Assembly: GCA_030617585.1 (NCBI GenBank) | Contig: JAUWVD010000002.1 | Location: 1-21,105 of the forward strand | Source: Candidatus Methanophagales archaeon | GTDB taxonomy: Archaea > Halobacteriota > Syntropharchaeia > Alkanophagales > Methanospirareceae | Length of the DNA stretch: 21,105 nucleotides | Direction: 5' to 3' | Part shown: piece after piece, positions 1-7,418 of the stretch | How the letters are laid out: each line of letters begins with the position of its first letter | Numbering within the stretch: position 1 is the first letter of the stretch | Translations under genes and position numbers: made by a program | Notes under the pieces: model-generated | What the model was told of the DNA's origin: nothing | The model's database searches: none | Seen by the model: only the letters and a program-made list of their open reading frames with translations

Positions 1-78
1 TTTTCCCTTCTCTTTCAGATAATAACGACATCGCGGGTTCTGACAAACTACCTCGATTTTCCCTCTTGGTCGTGCCAT
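1..78 (-). CDS. IS1-type transposase, N-terminal end (partial, runs off the left edge)
   Basis: The minus strand opens with ATG at 78-76 and reads 26 codons to the window edge, beginning MARPRGKIEVVCQNPRCRYY. A basic start followed by a C-x4-C pair (C12, C17) and a YYLKEKGK stretch is what I know from the zinc-finger N-terminus of IS1-family (InsA-like) transposases, which are frequent in archaeal genomes. A TATA-like box lies about 35 bases upstream on this strand. Only the start of the gene is in the window, so family assignment rests on a short stretch. The element points away from, and abuts, the truncated ATPase gene to its right, which suggests it was the agent of that truncation. Confidence 0.6.
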   Translation of the reverse strand, partial: MARPRGKIEVVCQNPRCRYYLKEKGK

Positions 79-104
79 GGTATCCACCAAGAGAATATTA
101 GTCA

Positions 105-120
105 GATTACTATATAAACT
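105..120 (-). promoter_or_regulatory. TATA box of the transposase gene
   Basis: Read on the minus strand this stretch is AGTTTATATAGTAATC, with the TATA core about 35 bases before the transposase ATG at 78. If this promoter belongs to the insertion element, the element's right end lies at or beyond about 120. I could not identify a terminal inverted repeat or target duplication because the other end is outside the window. Confidence 0.4.
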
Positions 121-125
121 ATCTT

Positions 126-1298
126 ATGTTAGGACATTACCAAATAAACAATGACTTAAACCCACGGGGTATATACGATGAAAAGACTAAGGAATATAAA
201 GGCAATCCTTATACACAGTTTGAGAAAGTAAAAGAGGATTTAAAAGAACTTCAGAATAAACTTGATGAACCCAACAAGAAGTATCAGGATTACTTGAAAC
301 AACTTGCTGATTGGGAGGTCAAAAGGAAAGAGATTGAAGGTTCTGATGATAAAGAAGACACAATAAGATATTATGAGAAAATATTGAAATATATTAAGGA
401 GAAACTTCCCAAAGATTTAAAAAATAAGAAAAAAGAACGATTAAAGAAAGTAAGGAAAATATACAATGGGAAGAAAGAATTAGTTGAGATATATAAATCG
501 TTATACAAGCCTGTGGAAGATTTTGTTGCTCAGCATAAGTTATCAGATCCTAAATATCAGGTAAATTTTGATGTATCCCTTGAAGTAAAAGAGTTCGAAG
601 AGAAGTTCTTTTCGTTTGTTCATCAAGGAGTAAAAGGAAGTTTTTATGGAAGTGAAGAAGGAGCGAAACGGTTAAAGTCGTTATTAGATGTTACCGACTT
701 CAATAATGAGGATTCTGTGACCGAGTTTTTAAATAAGATTGTTGAAAACTTAGAGCAAGATCAAAGATCCAAAAAGAAGGGAAAAAGAATAATCAAGCAG
801 CAACTAAAGAGAGAAAATGTGCTTGATTTTTATGACTTTCTATTTTCCCTTGATTATTTAAATCCTATTTACAAATTGAAGCTTGGCGATATAGAACTAT
901 CTCTATTGTCTCCTGGTGAAAAAGGAGCGATATTGCTAATTTTTTATTTGCTCATAGATAAAGATGATATCCCCTTAATAATAGATCAACCTGAGGAAAA
1001 TTTGGACAATCAAAGTGTGTATGAATTGCTTGTTCCGTATATTAAAGAAGCCAAAAAGCGAAGACAGATAATTATCGTTACTCATAATCCTAATTTAGCT
1101 GTGGTATGTGACGCTGAACAAGTTATTTACGCTAAAATAGATAAGACTCACAATTACAAAGTTGAGTATATATCTGGTGCTATTGAGAATCCCAAAATTA
1201 ATCAAAGAATAGTTGACATACTCGAAGGAACTCTTCCTGCTTTCAGCAATCGTGACTCAAAATATACAATTACAAAAACATTGGAACAGAAAGTATAA
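126..1298 (+). pseudogene. TrlF-type AAA/ABC ATPase, C-terminal remnant (5' truncated)
   Basis: The frame is open from about 102 and has an ATG at 126. The 390-residue product starts in a long lysine/glutamate-rich coiled-coil (about residues 25-125) and ends with the C-terminal half of an ABC-type ATPase: signature LSPGEKG (about 263-269), Walker B IIDQPEENLDN (about 284-294) and the H-loop region VTHNPNLAVVCDAEQ. There is no Walker A and no PHP phosphoesterase domain, which full TrlF-family proteins carry upstream. The protein therefore looks headless, cut by the IS1-type element on its left. TrlF proteins are often encoded beside type I restriction genes, and here hsdR starts 4 bases after the stop, so this was probably one operon. 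The fragment is visibly more AT-rich than hsdR. Alone it cannot bind ATP in the usual way. Confidence 0.75.
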
Positions 1299-1302
1299 GA
1301 AA

Positions 1303-4300
1303 ATGGACGAATATTCCGAATCCACCTTGGTCGAACAACCCACCATCGAACTCTTCCAATCGCTCGGCTACGAGCACCAGAACTGCTTCCACGAAAGATT
1401 CGGCGATAACGGAACACTTGGCAGAGAAACCCCCTCTGATGTTGTCCTCATCCCACGCCTGAAATCAGCTTTATTTCGTCTGAATCCTGATTTGAGCGAA
1501 GAAGCCGTTGCCCTTGCCATCGATGAATTGTCAAGAGACCGCAGCTCACAGAACCCTGTAATAGCTAACAGAGATCTTTACCGTATGCTAAAAGATGGTA
1601 TTAAAGTTTCAATTCGTATGGAAGACGGCAGCGAAGAAGTAGAAACGGTAAAGGTAATTGACTTTGACAATCCCGAAACAAACGATTTCTTCTTGGCTTC
1701 TCAGTTCTGGGTCTCAGGCGAGATGTATAAACGCCGTGCAGACCTCGTTGGTTTTGTCAACGGCTTGCCACTCATTTTTATCGAGTTAAAAGCCACGCAT
1801 AAACGATTGGAAAATGCCTACCGAAACAACCTCACAGATTATAAAAGCACCATACCACAGATATTCTGGTACAACGCCTTTATTATCCTCTCCAACGGTT
1901 CAAAAAGCAGGATTGGCACTATCACTTCAGATTGGGAACATTTCAGCGACTGGAAGAGGATAGGGAGCGAAGAAGGAGAAGGAGGAGAAGAAGTAGGGAT
2001 TGTTTCTCTTGATACTATTATCAGGGGCACATGCGAGAAGAGCCGATTTATGGATATACTCGAGAATTTCATTCTGTTTCAGGATACTGGCGGCGCGGTT
2101 ATCAAGATAATAGCAAAAAACCATCAGTATCTGGGCGTGAATAGTGCGATCAATAAATTAATTGCAACCCTCACCCCCGACCCCTCTCCCAGGGGGAGAG
2201 GGGAGATGGGGCATTATCGAGGCGGGTTTCAGTTTGCGGGCTTGGTGGAGCGTGCGCGTGAACTTCGCAAGAACCAAACACCGGCGGAACAAATCCTGTG
2301 GGAAATGGTACGGGACCGGCGGTTTTTGAATCTGAAATTTTGGCGGCAGCATCAGATAGGGGATTATATCGCCGATTTTTACTGCCATGATTTGAAACTC
2401 ATTATCGAATTAGATGGTTCTGTTCATAGTCTATCAGATGTTGAAAAGAAAGACATAAAACGCGACAAATACTTGAACTCATTGGGTTTTAAAATACTTC
2501 GTATTCAAAATCAAACGATCCTTGATAATCCTGACAAAGTACTGGAAATGATTCATAAAGAAATTCTTCCTACTCCCCCTGGAAGAAGGATTGAGGATGA
2601 GGGTGCGGCAAAGGGCCGCTTAGGCGTATTCTGGCACACTCAGGGCAGTGGTAAGAGCTTCTCCATGATCTTCTTCTCGCAGAAGATATTAAGAAAATTT
2701 AAGGGGAATTACACCTTTGTCATTGTCACCGACAGGAAGGAACTGGACGAGCAGATATACAACAATTTCCTGAGTGTTGGTGCAGTAACGGAAGAGGAAG
2801 TTCATGCCGAAAGCGGCAAACATCTGAAACGACTTTTACAAGAAGACCATCGCAATATATTCACGTTGATCCAAAAATTCAGAACAGAAACCGGCAAGTC
2901 TTATCCGGTCGTATCAAACCGCTCGGATGTTATCGTGATTACAGACGAGGCGCATCGTTCACAATACGACATCTTAGCTGCGAATATGAGATCCGCGCTA
3001 CCAAATGCGGCTTTCATTGCCTTCACCGGAACGCCTCTGATTGTTGGTGAAGAGCTCACGCGAAAGACATTTGGCGATTATGTGAGCATTTACAACTTCA
3101 AGCAGTCGGTGGACGATGGCGCTACGGTCCCTCTCTTTTATGAGACCCGAATACCCGAACTCCAGTTAAAAAATGAAGACCTTGATGAAGACATTGAGCG
3201 GATAGTAGAAGAATCCATGCTTGATGAAGCACAGGAGAATAAATTAGAGCGAGAATTCGCTCGGCAATACCATCTCATCACGAGAGATGACCGATTGGCT
3301 AAAATAGCTGAAGATATTGTCACGCATTTTACGAGCCGTGGCTATCAGGGCAAGGCTATGGTTGTCGCTATTGACAAACCAACTGCAGTGAAGATGTATG
3401 ATAAAGTGCAGAGATACTGGAAACGCTGTGCTGAACGGCTGAACGATGATTTAAAGCATGCGAGGGACGATAAAGAGCGAGAAGATATTGCAACTAAGAT
3501 TACGTTTATGGACGAGACGGACATGGCAGTAGTGGTGAGTAGTGAACAAAACGAAGTGGAACGGTTCGAGAAACTCGGACTGGATATTGTGAACCATCGC
3601 AAACGTATGATTGAAGAAGATCTAGCAACGAAATTTAAAGACGCAGACGACCCTTTCAGAATCGTTTTTGTGTGCGCAATGTGGATGACCTGTTTTGATG
3701 TGCCAAGCCTTTCTACCATATACCTCGATAAACCCATGCGCAACCATACCCTGATGCAAACTATCGCCAGAGCAAACAGAGTATTCCAGGATAAACCCAA
3801 CGGCTTGATTGTGGATTATATCGGCGTTTTCAGAGAGCTCCAGAAAGCTTTAGCCATCTATGGGTCCGCCATTGGCGGTGGTCTGGAAGAAGGAGAGAGT
3901 CCGGTCAAGCCGAAAAGCGAGCTTATAAAAGAGCTTGAAAATAGCATTCAGGAAATAGTATCGTTCTGTAAAGAAAAAGGGATTGACATGCATGATATTA
4001 TCAGCTCGGAGAAATTTGTGCGCATTAAATTGTTAGATGACGCAGTAGATGCCATTTTAGTAAATGAAGAATCCAAGAGGAAATACATTGCTCTTGCTGC
4101 CAGCGTGAACAAGTTATATAGGGCTATTCTTCCGGACCCGGAAGCAGTGAAATTCGGCGAACTAGCCGCATTGTTTAAGGTCATCGCAGACAAGATCAGG
4201 GCGCTATCGCCAGAAGTGGATATAACAGAAGTTATGGGTAAAGTAGATAAATTACTTGACGAGTCAATAGAAGCCGAGGGTTATGTGATCAAGGATCGGC

Positions 4301-4926
4301 AGGAGCCTTATGGTACATCTCGCGTTAATCTCAGCCAGATAGATTTTGAAGCTCTGAAACGGAGTTTTATGCGTGAGAAGAAGCATATACATGCAGAGCG
4401 GTTGAAACATGCGGTTAAAGGGAAAGTCACCAATATGGTCCGGTTGAACCGTTCGAGGACAAACTTTCTCGAAAAATTGCAGCAGATGATTGATGAATAT
4501 AATTCAGGTGCGATAAACGTTGAGATATTCTTTGATAAGTTACTCGCGTTTGCAAAGGAACTACAAGAAGAAGAGAAAAGGGGCATATCTGAGAATCTTA
4601 CAGAGGAAGAACTCGCTATCTTCGATTTGCTTTATAAACCGGATTTAACGGCGAACGAGAAGAAACAGGTAAAACATGTCGCTAAAAGGTTATTGTCGAT
4701 CTTGAAGAAAGAGAAACTTGTTCTGGATTGGCGAAAACGGCAGCAGACTCGGGCTGATGTGGTTCTTACTATCCAGAATATTCTGGATGAAGGACTGCCG
4801 AGAAGTTATACGCCTGCGGTATATCAACATAAATGCGACCTCGTTTATCATCATGTTTATGATGCATACTATGGTTCGGAGAGGGGTGTGTATGCTGCGG
4901 GTGCACAAGCAAGCATTTGCTGGTAA
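1303..4926 (+). CDS. hsdR: Type I restriction enzyme subunit R (HsdR) with an internal DUF559 nuclease insertion
   Basis: HsdR is the ATP-driven DNA translocase and nuclease of type I restriction-modification complexes. I place the start at ATG 1303 (MDEYSESTLVEQPT), four bases after the ATPase stop; a longer frame from 1213 overlaps that gene and lacks family similarity. The product has 1207 residues. The N-terminal nuclease shows D147 and E161-L-K163 (PD-(D/E)xK type). Walker A TQGSGKS is at about 446-452 and the DEAH box at about 548-551. The motor core follows, with RANRVFQDKPNGLIVDYIG, and the typical end KCDLVYHHVYDAYYG. Residues 289-434 are foreign to the family: a DUF559 domain in frame between GVNSAINKLIA and AAKGRLGVFWHTQ. 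Without it the protein would be 1061 residues, a normal HsdR size. Both flanks read as intact HsdR, so activity is possible. Modification and specificity subunits are not in the window. Confidence 0.93.
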   Translation: MDEYSESTLVEQPTIELFQSLGYEHQNCFHERFGDNGTLGRETPSDVVLIPRLKSALFRLNPDLSEEAVALAIDELSRDRSSQNPVIANRDLYRMLKDGIKVSIRMEDGSEEVETVKVIDFDNPETNDFFLASQFWVSGEMYKRRADLVGFVNGLPLIFIELKATHKRLENAYRNNLTDYKSTIPQIFWYNAFIILSNGSKSRIGTITSDWEHFSDWKRIGSEEGEGGEEVGIVSLDTIIRGTCEKSRFMDILENFILFQDTGGAVIKIIAKNHQYLGVNSAINKLIATLTPDPSPRGRGEMGHYRGGFQFAGLVERARELRKNQTPAEQILWEMVRDRRFLNLKFWRQHQIGDYIADFYCHDLKLIIELDGSVHSLSDVEKKDIKRDKYLNSLGFKILRIQNQTILDNPDKVLEMIHKEILPTPPGRRIEDEGAAKGRLGVFWHTQGSGKSFSMIFFSQKILRKFKGNYTFVIVTDRKELDEQIYNNFLSVGAVTEEEVHAESGKHLKRLLQEDHRNIFTLIQKFRTETGKSYPVVSNRSDVIVITDEAHRSQYDILAANMRSALPNAAFIAFTGTPLIVGEELTRKTFGDYVSIYNFKQSVDDGATVPLFYETRIPELQLKNEDLDEDIERIVEESMLDEAQENKLEREFARQYHLITRDDRLAKIAEDIVTHFTSRGYQGKAMVVAIDKPTAVKMYDKVQRYWKRCAERLNDDLKHARDDKEREDIATKITFMDETDMAVVVSSEQNEVERFEKLGLDIVNHRKRMIEEDLATKFKDADDPFRIVFVCAMWMTCFDVPSLSTIYLDKPMRNHTLMQTIARANRVFQDKPNGLIVDYIGVFRELQKALAIYGSAIGGGLEEGESPVKPKSELIKELENSIQEIVSFCKEKGIDMHDIISSEKFVRIKLLDDAVDAILVNEESKRKYIALAASVNKLYRAILPDPEAVKFGELAALFKVIADKIRALSPEVDITEVMGKVDKLLDESIEAEGYVIKDRQEPYGTSRVNLSQIDFEALKRSFMREKKHIHAERLKHAVKGKVTNMVRLNRSRTNFLEKLQQMIDEYNSGAINVEIFFDKLLAFAKELQEEEKRGISENLTEEELAIFDLLYKPDLTANEKKQVKHVAKRLLSILKKEKLVLDWRKRQQTRADVVLTIQNILDEGLPRSYTPAVYQHKCDLVYHHVYDAYYGSERGVYAAGAQASICW
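2167..2196 (+). repeat. Left inverted repeat of the DUF559 cassette
   Basis: This GC-rich 30-base arm begins ACCCTCACCCCC and ends CCCAGGGGG. It pairs with 2575-2604. Continuing to 2203 it forms a perfect 10-bp hairpin (2181-2190 with 2194-2203, three-base loop). It is translated as TLTPDPSPRG. Confidence 0.8.
2575..2604 (-). repeat. Right inverted repeat of the DUF559 cassette
   Basis: Read on the minus strand this arm begins ACCCTCATCCTC and ends TCCAGGGGG. It differs from the left arm at six positions, each of them C or G on the left and T or A here, consistent with one-directional decay. It is translated on the plus strand as part of TPPGRRIEDEG. Confidence 0.8.
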
Positions 4927-4952
4927 GTTGATGGAAGAGTGGGAAGAAAAAA

Positions 4953-5197
4953 ATGACATTACCAGAATCGCATCAAAAAAACAATCGCGAAGATAGTTGA
5001 GATAATAAAAAACTCCGTAGGTGCTGATTTAGTCTCCATAATCATATTTGGAAGTTTCGTTCGTGGCGAATTTACCGAAAAAAAGCGATTATGATGTGTT
5101 AATAGTAATTAGCGATTACGAAGATGTAAAATCTCGTGGTTTTGCATTTTACAATTTGCATAAAAATTTGCAATTACATTATATTATGTCACTGTAG
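4953..5197 (+). pseudogene. MNT-type nucleotidyltransferase, broken by two frameshifts
   Basis: Joining three frames gives a start MTLPESHQ, then KTIAKIVEIIKNSVGADL, then the nucleotidyltransferase signature FGSFVRGEF, then SDYDVLIVISDYEDVKSRG. GS-x2-RGE followed by SDYDVLIV is the metal-binding and nucleotide-binding motif of the minimal nucleotidyltransferase family, usually the antitoxin or partner of a HEPN protein. The shifts fall in two A7 runs (4975-4981 and 5078-5084); each would be in frame if it had six A. The gene begins 26 bases after hsdR and its last 14 bases overlap the end of the convergent protease gene. At about 80 residues it is also short for the family. No HEPN partner is visible. 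A sequencing or assembly error in the A runs is an alternative. Confidence 0.7.
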
Positions 5198-7292
5198 TTT
5201 GCAGCAATACATCGCCTGTCTGCGTGTAGACTATTTCAATGTAATCGCCAGTATTAAGCGAAAGACCCGAGATCTCCAATTCGTCTCCCGCTGCAAACTG
5301 CGTATACCTGTTAGGCCCAGGATTCCAGTTAGCATCACCATTTAATCGCGATTTTTCCGATAATGTATAGAGTTCTCCATTCTGCCTCACCTCTAAGTAG
5401 TTCCAATCACCAGCAGATTGGCCTCGGCCACCGCCGGTCTCGGGATTGCCAAAAGCATCTGCGATGGTATCGCCGACGTGGTGGCTGATTCGTAGCGTAT
5501 CCGAGTTCGCGTTAGCACCATTAATGATTAAAACCGCACTTGGCGCCTTTTGCACACTAACTGCGATGCGGTAGGCTAACGTTACGAGAACCATGACAAT
5601 TAAAACCATAGCAGCAATCAACCCGAAAACACCGATTTCGCGTAGTATATAGGGGCCTGCTATCAGGATAACAATAGCTGAGAAAATAAGAATTCCAATA
5701 GCGTATGTAATTGCCTTTGAAATCATTTCTCTCTTTCTCTTATCCTTTATTCCAGGCCTTAATATGGAATTCAACATCTCGCGGAATACATAGCCACCAT
5801 CAAAGGGCACCATAGGCAGACAGTTAAACAGACCAACGTAGAAGTTTATCCACCCACTCCAAAATAAGACGTCGGCAATGGCAAAAATATTACCACCTAA
5901 GAATGACGCTGCACCTGCCGGCTCGTATAAATGTGATAGAAAAGGGCTAAAGGTGCTGAAACCATAAGGGAGTGGGCTAAAAGGCATGCCCGTCAACATT
6001 AACCAACCCCTTGGTGAAATGAGGGTGCGAGGTGTGCTGCGCAGGTGTTCTAAGTACCCCTTCGCCGGAAATTCCGCTACACGCATGCCCAAGCGATTAT
6101 TTGCAACGACAACGCCTAAAAACCCGAATTCGTAATAGGGTGATTTTTCTAACTCCACGGCGAATGTTGTAGCGTTTGTTCGCACTTCTATTACTTGCCC
6201 TGGTACCGTCTGATTCATAAAGTTCTGGAAGTCATCATACCCATGTATACTCATATTGTTCATTGTTATTATGCACATGCCACTTTTTATGCCTGCGTTA
6301 GCCGCTGGAAAACCGTCTTCAACATCTGAAATCCATACCCCTTCACTTTCATGAACGCCTTCCAATATTATTTCTCTTTCTGCTCCACTTTCATCTAACA
6401 CTGTTAATATCATCCCGCCAGCCACTTTTTCCTCGGTTCCATTATTATACGCCGCTACATTTCTCGTCGTGGTCCCGTCAACCTTTGTAATCAACATATC
6501 CGGTTTGATCCCCGCTTTATCTGCGGGGCTATCTTTCGCAACAGCATAAACAAAGGGGGTATTATCCATAACTGGCTGAATAGAGAATAATATGGCGAGG
6601 AAGAGTAGAAAAGCAATGAGGGCCACGGCGAAATTGCTCGTCACACCAGCGGAAAGGATGCGCGTTCTCTCACGAGCAGTGGCCACCCTTTTTTTGTCCT
6701 CTTTTCCTGGCTTTAGCTCTTTATCATGTGCCAACTCGTTCTTTTTCTGCTCTTTTTTCTCCTTCTTACCAAATAATTGCTCGCTGTCCAGCTCTGCAAA
6801 TGCACCTATTGGTATCAGTGCGACTAAAAGCCCCATTGATTTTACTTTTATTCCCTCTACGACACCCAATATCGCATGGGAAAGCTCGTGCACTATTAAC
6901 GCAATAACAAAGCCTACCCATGCACATAGAGGTATAAACTCGTTTAACCCCGGTAAAAGGAGTACGTTCCGCGGCTCGTGTAACTTCGTTGGTGCGGGCT
7001 GCAATGTGAATGTTAGGTAAGCACCAAATGCCACGAGAACGAACATAAAAACCATGGATATAAGCACGAAAATAGTGCCGATATTCGCATAACTACGCCA
7101 AAAGCCCTTTCTCAACTCACCTTCTGACAACCGCTCTAATAATTTCTCCCCTCTTGTCGTCCTTATCATTAGGAGGGGACCAGATGCCGAGATATTATAC
7201 CGCTCCAAAATGCCCCGTTTATCCAGAATCATAACAATAAACCAGTAAATTAGAAATATGTACAGGCACAATGTCAGATAATACATGTCCAT
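5184..7292 (-). CDS. Site-2-type membrane metalloprotease (M50) with two PDZ-like domains and a C-terminal pilin-like domain
   Basis: This 702-residue membrane protein is a zinc protease of the M50/S2P family, which cuts membrane-spanning substrates inside the bilayer. N-terminal membrane segments at about 4-22 and 71-97 precede the zinc site HELSH (135-139). A Lys/Glu-rich loop (about 174-205) and a further membrane segment (about 219-238) follow. Two PDZ-like domains (about 240-310 and 315-382) contain the AGIKPDM and AGIKSGM loops. The third zinc ligand is in NCLPMVPFDGG (490-500, D498). After hydrophobic segments at about 528-577 comes a tail (584-702) with ISHHVGDTI, FAAGDELEISG and TGDYIEIVYTQTGDVLLQ, resembling the beta-rich C-terminal half of archaeal type IV pilin-like proteins. 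That tail is not part of normal S2P proteins. The gene is divergent from tiaS and stands alone. The substrate cannot be told from the sequence. Confidence 0.88.
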   Translation of the reverse strand: MDMYYLTLCLYIFLIYWFIVMILDKRGILERYNISASGPLLMIRTTRGEKLLERLSEGELRKGFWRSYANIGTIFVLISMVFMFVLVAFGAYLTFTLQPAPTKLHEPRNVLLLPGLNEFIPLCAWVGFVIALIVHELSHAILGVVEGIKVKSMGLLVALIPIGAFAELDSEQLFGKKEKKEQKKNELAHDKELKPGKEDKKRVATARERTRILSAGVTSNFAVALIAFLLFLAILFSIQPVMDNTPFVYAVAKDSPADKAGIKPDMLITKVDGTTTRNVAAYNNGTEEKVAGGMILTVLDESGAEREIILEGVHESEGVWISDVEDGFPAANAGIKSGMCIITMNNMSIHGYDDFQNFMNQTVPGQVIEVRTNATTFAVELEKSPYYEFGFLGVVVANNRLGMRVAEFPAKGYLEHLRSTPRTLISPRGWLMLTGMPFSPLPYGFSTFSPFLSHLYEPAGAASFLGGNIFAIADVLFWSGWINFYVGLFNCLPMVPFDGGYVFREMLNSILRPGIKDKRKREMISKAITYAIGILIFSAIVILIAGPYILREIGVFGLIAAMVLIVMVLVTLAYRIAVSVQKAPSAVLIINGANANSDTLRISHHVGDTIADAFGNPETGGGRGQSAGDWNYLEVRQNGELYTLSEKSRLNGDANWNPGPNRYTQFAAGDELEISGLSLNTGDYIEIVYTQTGDVLLQTTVT

Positions 7293-7324
7293 TTTTTTTC
7301 CACACCAACGTAATTTAGACGTTA

Positions 7325-7338
7325 CTAATATAATTTTT
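7325..7338 (-). promoter_or_regulatory. Probable TATA box of the M50 protease gene
   Basis: On the minus strand this reads AAAAATTATATTAG, 33-46 bases before the protease ATG at 7292. An A-rich BRE-like flank precedes the TATA core. No clear Shine-Dalgarno sequence precedes that ATG. Confidence 0.45.
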
Positions 7339-7346
7339 CTTTTGGT

Positions 7347-7371
7347 AAACCTTTTCTTTCAGAAAAGGTTT
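7347..7371. repeat. Perfect 11-bp inverted repeat (hairpin) between divergent genes
   Basis: AAACCTTTTCT (7347-7357) pairs perfectly with AGAAAAGGTTT (7361-7371) around a three-base loop. It lies between the divergent protease and tiaS genes and next to a second hairpin. A related hairpin (10 bp, 17153-17176) sits at the same place relative to the other copy of the neighbouring repeat. Confidence 0.8.
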
Positions 7372-7376
7372 ATTTT

Positions 7377-7416
7377 ATTTCTTTGGTAAAGCTTTCTTTT
7401 ATAAAGAAAGGTTTGT
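7377..7416 (+). repeat. Dispersed 40-base hairpin repeat, copy 1
   Basis: This stretch matches 17188-17227 at 39 of 40 bases. It folds as 7388-7399 with 7403-7414 (12 positions, one mismatch, three-base loop). It ends two bases before the tiaS ATG, and the only Shine-Dalgarno-like bases (AAAGG, about 7407-7411) lie in its 3' arm, so folding in RNA would cover them. Confidence 0.85.
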
Positions 7417-7418
7417 TT

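Larger units (their letters stand above)
2167..2604 (+). mobile_element. In-frame DUF559 nuclease cassette bounded by 30-base inverted repeats, inside hsdR
   Basis: The 438 bases (146 codons exactly) encode LTPDPSPRGRGE, then a DUF559 domain (very-short-patch-repair-like endonuclease fold): LRKNQTPAEQILWEMVRDRR, with likely active-site residues D358, E369, D371 and H375 of the HsdR numbering (IADFYC and IIELDGSVH). The left end 2167-2196 and the reverse complement of 2575-2604 match at 24 of 30 positions. The left arm also folds on itself, 2181-2190 pairing with 2194-2203. DUF559 genes are often preceded by GC-rich repeats translating as LTPxPSPxGRG, so repeat plus nuclease looks like a mobile unit. 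It falls exactly where canonical HsdR proteins have a linker before Walker A. No clear target duplication is seen. A simple domain fusion is the alternative. Confidence 0.8.

Noticed and set aside
1213..1302. Upstream in-frame extension of hsdR beginning at an ATG at 1213
   Set aside because: It overlaps the ATPase gene in another frame and lacks family similarity; HsdR-like sequence starts at ATG 1303.
2161..2613. Target-site duplication around the DUF559 cassette
   Set aside because: Only GCA-like triplets recur near both ends, which is too little to claim.
3345..3800. A 151-codon minus-strand open frame
   Set aside because: It is antisense to the motor domain of hsdR, with no recognisable motif.
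4718..4996. A 92-codon plus-strand frame across the end of hsdR
   Set aside because: It is an out-of-frame reading of the HsdR C-terminus and does not contain the nucleotidyltransferase motifs.
6592..7020. A 142-codon plus-strand open frame
   Set aside because: It lies wholly antisense to the M50 protease and has the composition of a shadow frame.
7383..7418. TTG start giving tiaS twelve extra residues
   Set aside because: The extra codons translate the dispersed hairpin repeat, and TiaS proteins begin MIVGIDDTDS at ATG 7419.
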